Source: Cupriavidus yeoncheonensis
Lineage (GTDB): Bacteria; Pseudomonadota; Gammaproteobacteria; Burkholderiales; Burkholderiaceae
Direction of reading: 5' to 3'
Assembly (NCBI RefSeq): GCF_905397275.1
Contig: NZ_CAJPUY010000013.1
Coordinates: forward strand, 62,001 to 126,000
Length of the DNA: 64,000 bases
The notes under the pieces are model-generated. The model was given only the letters and a program-made list of their open reading frames with translations. It did no database searches and had not been told where the DNA came from. Positions 1 to 7,576 of this stretch are shown here, one piece after another. Numbering within the stretch: the first letter of the stretch is position 1; the number at the start of each line of letters is the position of its first letter. The translations under genes were made by a program, and so were the position numbers.

Positions 1-561
1 GTCGAGCAATGGAATGCCTGCGTCGATACGGGTGGCTGCGACCGCATCGCCACGGTGGCGAATAGTGCGAAGACCGCGCCGATCCGCGATGTCAGCTGGG
101 ACGACGCGCAGCAGTACGTGGCATGGCTGAGCAAGACCACCGGCAAGACCTACCGCCTGCCCACCGAAGCCGAATGGGAATATGCGGCACGCGGCGGCAC
201 CGCCTCGGCCTTCTGGTGGGGCGACCAGATGCGCAAGGGCACGGCCAACTGCAAGGACTGCGGCGAGCCGTGGAGTCAGGACGCGCCGGCCAATGTGGGA
301 TCGTTCGCGGCCAACCCGTTCGGCCTCTACGACGTCAATGGCGGCGTGTGGGAATGGGTCAGGGATTGCTGGCACAGCAGCTACAAGAATGCGCCGGTCG
401 ATGGCCGGAGCTGGGAAGAAGCCAGCTGCGGCGCCCGCGTGATCCGCGGGGGCTCATGGCGCGAGGGCGCGAGCTACATGGTGTCTTCGACGCGCTTCAA
501 GTACAGCGCGAGCGTGCGGCAGTCGCAGAACGGCTTCCGCGTCGCGCGCGACATGAAGTAG
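1..561 (+). CDS. SUMF1/formylglycine-generating-enzyme-like domain protein (5' end outside window)
   Basis: The reading frame is open from the first base and ends at TAG 559-561, so only the C-terminal ~186 residues are present. The segment has the FGE-sulfatase (C-type-lectin-like) fold signatures: [30 protein letters not shown], a [15 protein letters not shown] core, a VIRGGSW strand and a terminal GFRVARD. Such domains modify or bind proteins; in bacteria they often sit beside Ser/Thr kinases, as here, where a membrane kinase is convergent 50 bases downstream. The GVWEW motif is usually GNVWEW, so the calcium-site Asn is replaced by Gly. Several Cys residues suggest disulfides and a periplasmic location, but the signal peptide would be upstream of the window. 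True FGE activity is not shown. Confidence 0.85.
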   Translation, partial: VEQWNACVDTGGCDRIATVANSAKTAPIRDVSWDDAQQYVAWLSKTTGKTYRLPTEAEWEYAARGGTASAFWWGDQMRKGTANCKDCGEPWSQDAPANVGSFAANPFGLYDVNGGVWEWVRDCWHSSYKNAPVDGRSWEEASCGARVIRGGSWREGASYMVSSTRFKYSASVRQSQNGFRVARDMK

Positions 562-567
562 CCGCGC

Positions 568-605
568 TCATGTGGCTCGTTCATGTGGCTCGTTCATGTG
601 GCTCA
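568..605. repeat. 13-bp tandem repeat between convergent genes
   Basis: The 13-base unit TCATGTGGCTCGT occurs at 568-580 and 581-593, with a partial third copy from 594. It fills the 53-base gap between the SUMF1-like gene and the kinase gene. It is not a hairpin, so no terminator function is obvious. Confidence 0.8.
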
Positions 606-614
606 TCACGACGC

Positions 615-2660
615 TCATTTCGCGCGTGTCGAGATCTCCACCAGGTCCGCGCTGATGCGCTCCTGCCCATACTTGTGCGCCATCTGGCCGAGCGGCTTTT
701 CGAGCGCCTTCAGGTAGTCCTGCCACGACTCCACGTCGGAGCGCCGTCCGTCGAACAGCGGTGCCGGCGTGGTCAGCAACACCACCAGTTCCGTGCCGAA
801 CGGCCGCGAGATCACCCAGTCGCCGCCATCGCCGATGGTGGCGCTGTAGCTGGCCGGTGCCTGGTGGCCCGGTACCCGCGCGCTGGGGACAAGATGGGCC
901 ACATTGCCGTCTGCGGCGAAGTAGTCGACGTACACGTATGAATCCTGCGCGGGGGTGCGCAGCTCGAGCACCAGCGGCGTGCCTTCGGTGAGCTGCAGCT
1001 TGTCGCCGCGCGTGCGCAGCGATGACGCGACCGCACCCTCGCGGCGTCCGGACCAGTACGGCGCGATCATGCGCGCGACATCGCACTTGTCCGCGCTGAG
1101 CGGCTGCGTATCCACGTCTAGTGATTTCACCCCCGGCAGCGCGTTGAGCTGCTCGCGCAGGCGCGACACACCCACGCTCTCGGCCAGGTAGCCACGCACG
1201 CGCACCCTGCCGTTTTCCGGCGAGGTCGCCGCAAGCAGCGAGCAAGGCACTGCGGCCATCACGCGCAACACGGCCGGCATCGAGAATGCCTCGGCCGGCG
1301 GACGTACGACGGGAGCCGGTGGTGCCGGCGGCGCAGAGGGCGTAGAGGGCGCAGAGGGCGAACTGTCGGCCTGCGCCACCACCGGCGGCGCCTGCGCCGG
1401 CCGGCTGGTGCGCCATGCGAAGTAGCCCACCGCCGACACGCCCGCCAGGGCCGCCACGGCGGCGCCTGCCAGCAGCGCCGAGCGCCGCGGCGCCGATACC
1501 CCGGACGCCGCGCTCATGCCCGCCAGGAAGCGATCGACCGTCGGCATGCGCGTCTCGCGGTCCAGCGACAGTGCCTCGCGCAGCGTCTTCCATTGCGTGC
1601 GCGACAGCTCGCGCGGCTGCACCGGCTTGAGCCCCGCCGCGCGCGCCTGGTTTGCCGACATGCGTTCATACGGATGCCGGCCGGTCAGCAACTCGTACGT
1701 CACGCAGGCCAGCGCGTAGATGTCGTCGCGCGGATCGGGCTCGCGGTGGTCGAACATCTCGGGGCTCGCGTAGGCCGGCGTCATGCCGCCAAGCGAGCCA
1801 GGATCGAACACGGTCTTATCGGATTCGTCCGCCGGCGGCAGAAAACCGCGCGCGATGCCGAAGTCGATCACCTTCACTTCGCTGCTGTCGGTCAGGAACA
1901 CGTTGGCGGGCTTGAAGTCGCAATGCACGAAACCGCGCTCATGCGCATAGGCCAGCGCATGGCTCATGCCGGCGATAATGGGCATGGCCTTGGCCATGGG
2001 CATGCCATTGAAGCCGGGCGCCTTGAGGACCTGGCTGAGCGGCCTGCCGGGCAGGTATTCCATGGTCAGGAAGACCACCGGGCCATCGCGGTCGAAATCG
2101 TAGACGGTGACGATATTCCGGTGCGCGAGCGTCTGCGCCTTGCGCGCTTCGCGCTGCAGCGCAATCAGCGACTTCGGGTGGCCGCTGAACTGCAGGTTGA
2201 GCACCTTGATCGCGATATACGGCTTGCGGTCCGATGCCTCCAGCTTGCGCAGGTCCAGCGCCTTGTACACCGTCCCCATGCCGCCGACGCCGAGGCACTC
2301 CTCCAGCACGAAGCGACCGTTCAGCGTATCGCCGACGCCCTTCGGCCGCGATGCAGGCGGCACCGTGCCGACCGCCGGTGAGGTGGCATAGAGCGAGCCG
2401 GTCAGCGGACCGGAATCCATGTGAGTGGATTCACCCGCGGGATCGAACTGCGTCGTGCCGCTGCGTTCGATGCGACGCATGACCTCGGCGTACACCGCGG
2501 GCGGGAACGGGAAGCGGGTGTTCTCTTCGATGATGACGCGAGCCAGCTGGCTCGGCGTGGTGCGCTCCTGCGCCAGCGCCATGTCGAATGACGCGACGAA
2601 TTCGTCGTCGGACAGCCCGCCGTTCTGGAACTTCCGAATCAGGTCTTTGACACTGGCCAC
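615..2660 (-). CDS. Membrane-anchored serine/threonine protein kinase with C-terminal DUF4384-like domain
   Basis: This is a 681-residue Hanks-type kinase. After an N-terminal helical region (~1-110), the kinase domain (~113-370) shows the glycine loop VGGMGTVYKA, lysine in IAIKVL, the catalytic loop HCDFKPANV, VIDFG and YASPEM. HCD in place of HRD makes it a non-RD kinase, a type less dependent on activation-loop phosphorylation. One membrane helix follows (~395-417), then a Pro/Ala-rich linker, a BON-like segment (VRGYLAESVG) and a DUF4384-like region (EGTPLVLELRTP, GNVAHLVPS). The topology suggests a cytoplasmic kinase and a periplasmic sensor half. The motif T-x-F-D-P occurs twice, near residue 71 (TQFDP) and in the activation segment (TVFDP). 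The substrate is unknown; the adjacent SUMF1-like protein is a possible partner. Confidence 0.9.
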   Translation of the reverse strand: MASVKDLIRKFQNGGLSDDEFVASFDMALAQERTTPSQLARVIIEENTRFPFPPAVYAEVMRRIERSGTTQFDPAGESTHMDSGPLTGSLYATSPAVGTVPPASRPKGVGDTLNGRFVLEECLGVGGMGTVYKALDLRKLEASDRKPYIAIKVLNLQFSGHPKSLIALQREARKAQTLAHRNIVTVYDFDRDGPVVFLTMEYLPGRPLSQVLKAPGFNGMPMAKAMPIIAGMSHALAYAHERGFVHCDFKPANVFLTDSSEVKVIDFGIARGFLPPADESDKTVFDPGSLGGMTPAYASPEMFDHREPDPRDDIYALACVTYELLTGRHPYERMSANQARAAGLKPVQPRELSRTQWKTLREALSLDRETRMPTVDRFLAGMSAASGVSAPRRSALLAGAAVAALAGVSAVGYFAWRTSRPAQAPPVVAQADSSPSAPSTPSAPPAPPAPVVRPPAEAFSMPAVLRVMAAVPCSLLAATSPENGRVRVRGYLAESVGVSRLREQLNALPGVKSLDVDTQPLSADKCDVARMIAPYWSGRREGAVASSLRTRGDKLQLTEGTPLVLELRTPAQDSYVYVDYFAADGNVAHLVPSARVPGHQAPASYSATIGDGGDWVISRPFGTELVVLLTTPAPLFDGRRSDVESWQDYLKALEKPLGQMAHKYGQERISADLVEISTRAK

Positions 2661-3153
2661 CGGCGTTGCCCCGATATCGATGCAAGCGAAACGCGCTCAC
2701 GCAAGCGCCCCATCCACGATGGATACTAGTGCGCACTCTTGGCATCCGCAAACCGCGCGTGCCGGGGCGGCAGCGCTATTGCCACGTTGCGCGCGCACGC
2801 GTCACATCGACGAAAGACGCTGTCGGAGGCAAGCCAACAGCGAACATCGAACTGTCGGCAGGTTCCCGACAGCCCGATCCATCCGGCGCGGGCAAGCTTG
2901 CCGCATGCCATGCGTTTTCATCCTGCAAAGCCGCCCCGCGCCTGCCGCTCGCGAGTTCCGTGCATGAATGGTCGGCAGCCTGGCATGGCTCGTGCGTCTT
3001 TTGCCTTCCCGGGAGACCGCGAGATGTCGACCGGAATGCGTCGCGCGCCGCGCGACAAGTGGTGCGGCGGCCTGCTTGCGCATCAGACCGCACGCCTATA
3101 CTGAATCGGCGCCGTCCCCGCGCGGACGCGGCGCCGCACGACCGGAGAAAGCC
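2661..3153. other. 493-base intergenic region
   Basis: It separates the divergent kinase and the small peptide gene. It holds a hairpin with arms CTGTCGG/CCGACAG at about 2851-2871 and, near its right end, a -10-like TATACT that could serve the peptide gene. I see no convincing gene in it. Confidence 0.5.
3076..3102 (+). promoter_or_regulatory. Candidate promoter of the double-glycine peptide gene
   Basis: TATACT at 3097-3102 is a good -10 match. TTGCGC at 3076-3081 is a weak -35 with a short 15-base spacer. The implied start near 3109 leaves about 45 bases before the ATG at 3154. Confidence 0.4.
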
Positions 3154-3378
3154 ATGGCAGTGATCGTCATCAAGGACCTGACCGAGAACGTCGACCTGGA
3201 TCGGGAGGCCATGAGCGCCATTCTCGGTGGCAGCCGCAGCGGCGGCGCGAGTGGACGCGTGTGGCACGGACTGCGGCAGCGCGGGCCGTCGCGCCTGGTT
3301 TCGTATCCGCAAGGCTGGCCGGCAAATCCTCACGTCCGTCCGCTGGAGCGCATCGAGGGCAAGCTGCCCCGCAAGTGA
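3154..3378 (+). CDS. Small protein with double-glycine (bacteriocin-type) leader, copy A
   Basis: This is a 74-residue protein with a good ribosome site (GGAGAAA) before ATG 3154. Residues 1-26 form a leader ending in Gly-Gly, with hydrophobic residues at -4 (Ile), -7 (Met) and -12 (Leu), the pattern recognised by C39-type leader peptidases. Its leader matches residue-for-residue in spacing that of the small protein at 11710-11970: I-x-(D/N)-L-x4-D-L-D-R-x2-M-x-A-(I/V)-x-G-G-S. The predicted 48-residue core is basic, rich in Arg, Gly, Pro and Trp, and has no Cys. No exporter, peptidase or immunity gene is adjacent. A secreted peptide (antimicrobial or signal) is an inference; the leader similarity is directly visible. 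Confidence 0.75.
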   Translation: MAVIVIKDLTENVDLDREAMSAILGGSRSGGASGRVWHGLRQRGPSRLVSYPQGWPANPHVRPLERIEGKLPRK

Positions 3379-3409
3379 CGCGCGGCTTCGACGGCCGCCG
3401 GAAATAGAA

Positions 3410-3432
3410 AGCCCGCCATGGCCTGGCGGGCT
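3410..3432 (-). terminator. Hairpin, possible minus-strand terminator
   Basis: Nine-base arms AGCCCGCCA (3410-3418) and TGGCGGGCT (3424-3432) enclose a 5-base loop. On the minus strand it is followed by TTTCTATTTC, a modest U-rich tract, so it could end the small minus-strand transcript described next to it. Confidence 0.45.
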
Positions 3433-3481
3433 GGTTGCGGACGGCCCCGGACTTCCTGGGTCAACGCCATCAGCAGTTCGG

Positions 3482-3631
3482 TCATTTCTTGTCGAGCAGG
3501 CTTCCCATGACTCCGCCCATGACGCGGACGCCCCACCGGACCACCCGGAGGTTCGAAGGAATTCTGGCAGTGACGACAATGACCGCAATGCTCACAGCGA
3601 GCAGTGATTCAGTATCGCTGTAGGAGGCCAA
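3482..3631 (-). CDS. Possible small membrane protein (weakly supported)
   Basis: A minus-strand frame ends at TGA 3484-3482 and encodes a hydrophobic stretch (AVSIAVIVV) followed by a basic segment and the ending GSLLDKK. No ATG lies near the N-terminus; TTG at 3631 gives 49 residues and GTG further in gives about 37. There is no clear ribosome site. Support comes from context: a TTGCAA-16-TATACT promoter lies just upstream on the same strand and a hairpin lies just downstream. The transcript may be a small RNA instead. Confidence 0.25.
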   Translation of the reverse strand: MASYSDTESLLAVSIAVIVVTARIPSNLRVVRWGVRVMGGVMGSLLDKK

Positions 3632-3682
3632 TACGGGAACTTTATTGTCCGCCCCGTGCGAGCACCCCGTGCTCGCGCCTTG

Positions 3683-3710
3683 AGTATAGGCCGGCCCCTC
3701 CTGCTTGCAA
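3683..3710 (-). promoter_or_regulatory. Sigma70-type promoter on the minus strand
   Basis: Read on the minus strand, TTGCAA (3710-3705) and TATACT (3688-3683) are separated by 16 bases, one of the best sigma70 matches in the window. The transcript would start near 3676 with a 5' hairpin (arms GCGAGCA/TGCTCGC, about 3657-3675) and run toward the hairpin at 3432-3410, about 265 bases. Confidence 0.5.
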
Positions 3711-3798
3711 CCCGCAATTGGCACTGCACGGGAGTGAGTGCCAGCGCCCGGCACGCGATGTACCGCCGCGCCGACATAACTGGTTACCTTTTCGCAGC

Positions 3799-3827
3799 GC
3801 AACAATTTTTCACGGTTCTGTTATAAT
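3799..3827 (+). promoter_or_regulatory. Promoter of the DEAD-box helicase, starting a long leader
   Basis: A perfect TATAAT lies at 3822-3827, with GCAACA (3799-3804) as a weak -35 at 17 bases. The implied transcript has a leader of about 375 bases before the ATG at 4211. Long untranslated leaders are common for cold-inducible or self-controlled RNA helicase genes. The leader holds no convincing reading frame. Confidence 0.5.
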
Positions 3828-4210
3828 TCGCGCCGTGAGTTTCGCAACTGTGAGTTCCGCCACCCGCCAGGCACATCCCGCCAAGGCGCATCCGCTGCCC
3901 TCCCAAGCTCTGTTTATCCGCTGCCGAACGTGGCTTTTGCCTTGATTCAGTAGCCGACAGAACGCACCGCTCACCGACGTAGCCTCGTCTCCGATCCTGT
4001 TGAACAGCCTGAACTGAGCTGTTTGCCTGCCAGGGACCCAGCGGCTGGCCTAGCGCCTGCCGACCCCCTGCCTGCCGCCGTACTGTCAGCTGAGTCTGTC
4101 GTAACGGCCTCACCGATTGGCGCCGAAGCCTTTTTAAAGACTTTGCACTGCGCCCACCCCTATTTCGTTTGCGTTGCAGGGGTGCACCATGCACTTTTGA
4201 TCATTACGAC

Positions 4211-6133
4211 ATGACCCAGCACGACACTCGTGCGGAGCAAGCTATTGCCTCCGCTACCGACGCTTCGATCACTTCCGCCGCCCAAAGCCCGCTCGACAAG
4301 CTCGACGCCATGCTCAACGGCCCGGAAGAAACCACCAGCGCCGACGCAGCGGAGAACGGTTTTGCCGCGCTTGGCCTGGATCCGGCCATCCTGCGCGTAC
4401 TCTCCGAACTGAACTACAACAATCCGACGCCCGTCCAGGCGCAGGCCATTCCCGCCTTCCTGGCTGGCCGCGACCTGCTGGTATCGAGCCAGACCGGCTC
4501 GGGCAAGACGGCAGCGTTCATGCTGCCCGCCATCCAGCGCATCAGCGAAAAGCCGGCGCCGAACCGCCCGACCGAACCCGCCAAGCGCATGAAGGGCAAG
4601 CGTCCCCGCCCGTCCCCGGCACAGCCTGCGCTGCTGGTGCTGACGCCCACGCGCGAACTGGCGCTGCAGGTGACCGAAGCCGCCGCCAAGTATGGCCGCA
4701 ACATGCGCCGCATCGTCTGCGCCAGCATCCTGGGCGGCATGCCCTACCCGAAGCAGCTCGCCGCGCTGGCCAAGATGCCGGACATCCTGGTCGCCACGCC
4801 GGGCCGCCTGCTCGACCACATCACGGCTGGCCGCATCGACCTGTCGGCACTCGACATGCTGGTGTTCGACGAAGCCGACCGCATGCTGGACATGGGCTTT
4901 GCCGATGACATCGACGCCATCGTCGACGCCACGCCTGCCAGCCGCCAGACGCTGATGTTCTCGGCCACGCTGGACACGCGCATCGCGCAACTGGCTTCGC
5001 GCCAGCTGAAGGATCCGCAGCGCATCGAGATCGCCGCGGCCCGTGCCGACCAGAGCCATATCGAACAGCGCCTGCACTTCACCGACGACATGTCGCACAA
5101 GGAACGCCTGCTCGACCACCTGCTGCGTGACGCCACGCTGAAGCAGGCCATCGTGTTCACGGCCACCAAGCGTGACGCCGACTCGCTGGCCGAGCGCCTG
5201 TCCGACACCGGCTTTTCCGCCGGCGCACTGCATGGCGACATGACCCAGGGCGCGCGCAACCGCACCCTGACGGCACTGCGCCGTGGCAACCTGCGCGTGC
5301 TGGTGGCCACCGACGTGGCCGCGCGCGGCATCGACGTGCCCGACATCACCCACGTGGTGAACTTCGACCTGCCCAAGCAGGCCGAGGACTACGTGCACCG
5401 TATCGGCCGTACCGGCCGTGCCGGCCGCTCGGGCGTCGCCATCAACCTGGTCAACCACGGCGACATGTTCCAGTGGCGCCGGATCGAGCGCTTCACCAAC
5501 CATCGCATCGACGCCTCGGTGATCGAAGGCATGGAACCGCGCCGTTCGCCGAAGCCGCGTGCTGGCTTTGGCGGCGGCGGCAAGCCGGGCGGCGGCCGTG
5601 GCAATGGCGGCGGCTATCGCGGCGGCGAGCGCAGCTTCGGTGACCGCAACTTTGGCGAACGCAAGTTCGGCGGTGAAAGCCGTGGCTTCGGCAATCGCGG
5701 CGGCCAGGAAGGCGGCGCCCGCAGCTTCGGCGACGACAACCGCGGCGCCGGCAACCGTGAAGGCGGCTACCGTGGCGGCGAGCGCAGCTTCGGCGATCGT
5801 AGCTTCGGTGATCGCAAGGTCGGCGGGGTCGGCGGCGAAAACCGCGGCTTCGGCAACCGCGGCGGCCAGGAAGGCGGCCGCACCTTCGGTGACGACAACC
5901 GCGGTTTCGGCAACCGGGAAGGTACCGGCTACCGTGGCGGCGAGCGCACCTTCGGCGACCGCAACTTTGGCGATCGCAGTTTTGGTGACCGCAAGGTCGG
6001 CGGCGATAACCCCCGTCCTTTCGGTGACCGTGGTGACCGTGGCGGCCGTGATGGCGGCCGCAGCTTCGGCAACCGCGAAGGCGGTTTCGGTGGCCAGCAG
6101 CAGCGCAATAACCGTTCGCGTTTCGAGCGGTAA
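4211..6133 (+). CDS. DEAD-box ATP-dependent RNA helicase with RG/FG-rich C-terminal repeats
   Basis: A 640-residue RhlE/RhlB-class RNA helicase that remodels RNA using ATP. The start at 4211 (MTQHDTRAEQ) is preferred over upstream in-frame starts because helicase homology begins soon after it. Motifs in order: Q motif (NNPTPVQAQAIP), SQTGSGKT, PTRELA, FDEADRMLDMGF, MFSATLD and HRIGRTGRAG. From about residue 455 onward the protein is a Gly/Arg/Phe/Asp-rich disordered tail built of three imperfect repeats of 51-54 residues, each starting near YRGGERSFGDR (DNA from 5612, 5765 and 5927). Such tails bind RNA and can promote condensates; that role is inferred. It is monocistronic, with its own promoter and a strong terminator. 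Confidence 0.95.
   Translation: MTQHDTRAEQAIASATDASITSAAQSPLDKLDAMLNGPEETTSADAAENGFAALGLDPAILRVLSELNYNNPTPVQAQAIPAFLAGRDLLVSSQTGSGKTAAFMLPAIQRISEKPAPNRPTEPAKRMKGKRPRPSPAQPALLVLTPTRELALQVTEAAAKYGRNMRRIVCASILGGMPYPKQLAALAKMPDILVATPGRLLDHITAGRIDLSALDMLVFDEADRMLDMGFADDIDAIVDATPASRQTLMFSATLDTRIAQLASRQLKDPQRIEIAAARADQSHIEQRLHFTDDMSHKERLLDHLLRDATLKQAIVFTATKRDADSLAERLSDTGFSAGALHGDMTQGARNRTLTALRRGNLRVLVATDVAARGIDVPDITHVVNFDLPKQAEDYVHRIGRTGRAGRSGVAINLVNHGDMFQWRRIERFTNHRIDASVIEGMEPRRSPKPRAGFGGGGKPGGGRGNGGGYRGGERSFGDRNFGERKFGGESRGFGNRGGQEGGARSFGDDNRGAGNREGGYRGGERSFGDRSFGDRKVGGVGGENRGFGNRGGQEGGRTFGDDNRGFGNREGTGYRGGERTFGDRNFGDRSFGDRKVGGDNPRPFGDRGDRGGRDGGRSFGNREGGFGGQQQRNNRSRFER
5612..6110 (+). repeat. Three in-frame ~155-bp repeats in the helicase tail
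   Basis: Units begin at about 5612, 5765 and 5927, with periods of 153 and 162 bases. Each encodes YRGGER(S/T)FGDR, a GFGNRGGQEGG-like middle and FGDDNRG, with the third more divergent. The repeats keep the reading frame, so copy number could vary without breaking the gene. Confidence 0.8.
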
Positions 6134-6170
6134 GGCACTGGCGGCGCCGCGCGCGCCGCTACAGTGATGA

Positions 6171-6199
6171 AGGGCACCCTGCGGGGTGCTCTTTTTTTT
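6171..6199 (+). terminator. Rho-independent terminator of the helicase gene
   Basis: GCACCC (6174-6179) pairs with GGGTGC (6184-6189), extendable by G-U, G-C and A-U pairs, around a TGCG loop. Eight T residues follow at 6192-6199. Confidence 0.85.
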
Positions 6200-6235
6200 G
6201 CTTTCCTTCGGGTCAGCCCGGGGCTGGAACCAGTT

Positions 6236-7492
6236 CTACATCGAACAGGTCCGGAACCCCACGAACGCGAAATCGTCCTCCGGCAACAACGCCACCCGCG
6301 CCCGCACATGCCGCTGCCGCAAGGAACTGACAAACGTCGTCCCCCGCACCGCCTGATGCGTCCCGAAGCTCGCCACCATCTCACTGTCCGCCGGCGACGC
6401 CGCAAACCCCGCATACGGCTCGTACGGAGAAGCCGTCCACTCACGCAACATGCCCCACTGCAACCCGCGGTTCTGCAACGCCGCGAGTTCCCACTCCGCT
6501 TCCGCGGGCAGGCGTCGGCCGGCCCATCCGCACCAAGCCTGCGCTTCAAAAAGGGAAACGTGCCGCACGGCCTCGTCGGGATTGAGCGTGCGCAGCGTGC
6601 CAAAACGCTCCACCATCCAGGTACGCGATTCCGGGTGCCGCGACCAGTAGCGCGGCGCCGAGCGCTCCTGCGTCATCAGCCACTGCCGGCCAGCGGTCGA
6701 CCACCAGGCCGGGTTCTCATAGCCCCCGTCCTCGACGAATTCCAGGAACTGCGCGTTGCTGACGAGCGCGGCGTCGATCTCGAATGCCGGTACATAAGTG
6801 GGCTGCGGCGGCAGTTCGTCCGGTTGCGCATAGCCGTCCGGATCCGACCAACCCTGCTTGAAGCGGCCGCCAGGAAAATGCAGCGTGCCGGCATGCGAGA
6901 CCGAGATGCCCGGTCCTGGCGCGACCGGCGCAGCGGGTGCCAGGCCGAGCGCCTGCAGCAATGCAGCCAGGTTTTCCGCCTGCCCGTCTTCCAGGAAGAG
7001 CGCGCGGCGAAAAGGATAAAGCGTGAGGTCGCCATCGTCCGGCAACAAGGCCAGGCGGCGCAGCAGGCCATCCAGCACATCGGACGCGTATTGCTTGACC
7101 ACGGCCACGTCGGGCAGGACGATTTCCCATCGCTCGTCCGGACCGATACGGTCGGGGTCGAACCATTCATCGGCACCGTCCAGCCGCGACGGATCGGCGG
7201 CCACGGGCACCGGCACGCCACCGCGATCCAGCTGCCGCACGCCGCGCAGGCACCACCATTCGGCATGCCAGGCGATATACCCCAGCGTCCACAGCGGCGG
7301 ATTGGCATCGTGCTGGCGCGGTACGTCCCAGCCCTTGCGGGTCTGGCCGAAGGCGGCCAGCCAGGCCAGGGTGCGGCTGCGCGCGTCGACCAGCGCCTGG
7401 GCCAGTCCTTCGCGGGGCAGGCGCCGGGCGTCGGACCAGCCAGCCTGGCCGCCACTGAAGTAGAAATCGGGAAGCATGGAGAAGCCGCTCAT
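6236..7492 (-). CDS. EgtB-like (DinB + SUMF1) protein lacking the iron-binding histidines
   Basis: A 418-residue protein with the two-domain layout of EgtB/OvoA-type sulfoxide synthases: an N-terminal DinB-like helical bundle (~30-190) and a C-terminal FGE-like domain ending in AFVGFRTC. EgtB enzymes join cysteine-type thiols to trimethyl-histidine using an iron held by three His. Here the first, normally in LGH, reads PLWTLGYIAWHAEWW, and the HExxH-type pair reads LFLEDGQAENL, so all three positions are changed (to Tyr, Leu and Gln). It lies 84 bases downstream of egtD on the same strand, so an operon is likely. It may be a degenerate or repurposed paralog, or an EgtB-related subfamily member with different chemistry. 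Family is secure; catalysis is doubtful. Confidence 0.8.
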   Translation of the reverse strand: MSGFSMLPDFYFSGGQAGWSDARRLPREGLAQALVDARSRTLAWLAAFGQTRKGWDVPRQHDANPPLWTLGYIAWHAEWWCLRGVRQLDRGGVPVPVAADPSRLDGADEWFDPDRIGPDERWEIVLPDVAVVKQYASDVLDGLLRRLALLPDDGDLTLYPFRRALFLEDGQAENLAALLQALGLAPAAPVAPGPGISVSHAGTLHFPGGRFKQGWSDPDGYAQPDELPPQPTYVPAFEIDAALVSNAQFLEFVEDGGYENPAWWSTAGRQWLMTQERSAPRYWSRHPESRTWMVERFGTLRTLNPDEAVRHVSLFEAQAWCGWAGRRLPAEAEWELAALQNRGLQWGMLREWTASPYEPYAGFAASPADSEMVASFGTHQAVRGTTFVSSLRQRHVRARVALLPEDDFAFVGFRTCSM

Positions 7493-7576
7493 CGGGTAGA
7501 CATCCGTTCGGAGAGGGCGAAGGCGGGCGGCCGCCCGCCATGGCAGCGGCCATTATGACACCAGGCAGAAGACGCT

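Noticed and set aside
5559..6167. Long alternative frame (Ala/Ser/Val-rich) over the helicase tail
   Set aside because: It overlaps the clearly coding RG/FG repeats in another frame; its composition is what a shifted Gly/Arg-repeat sequence would give.
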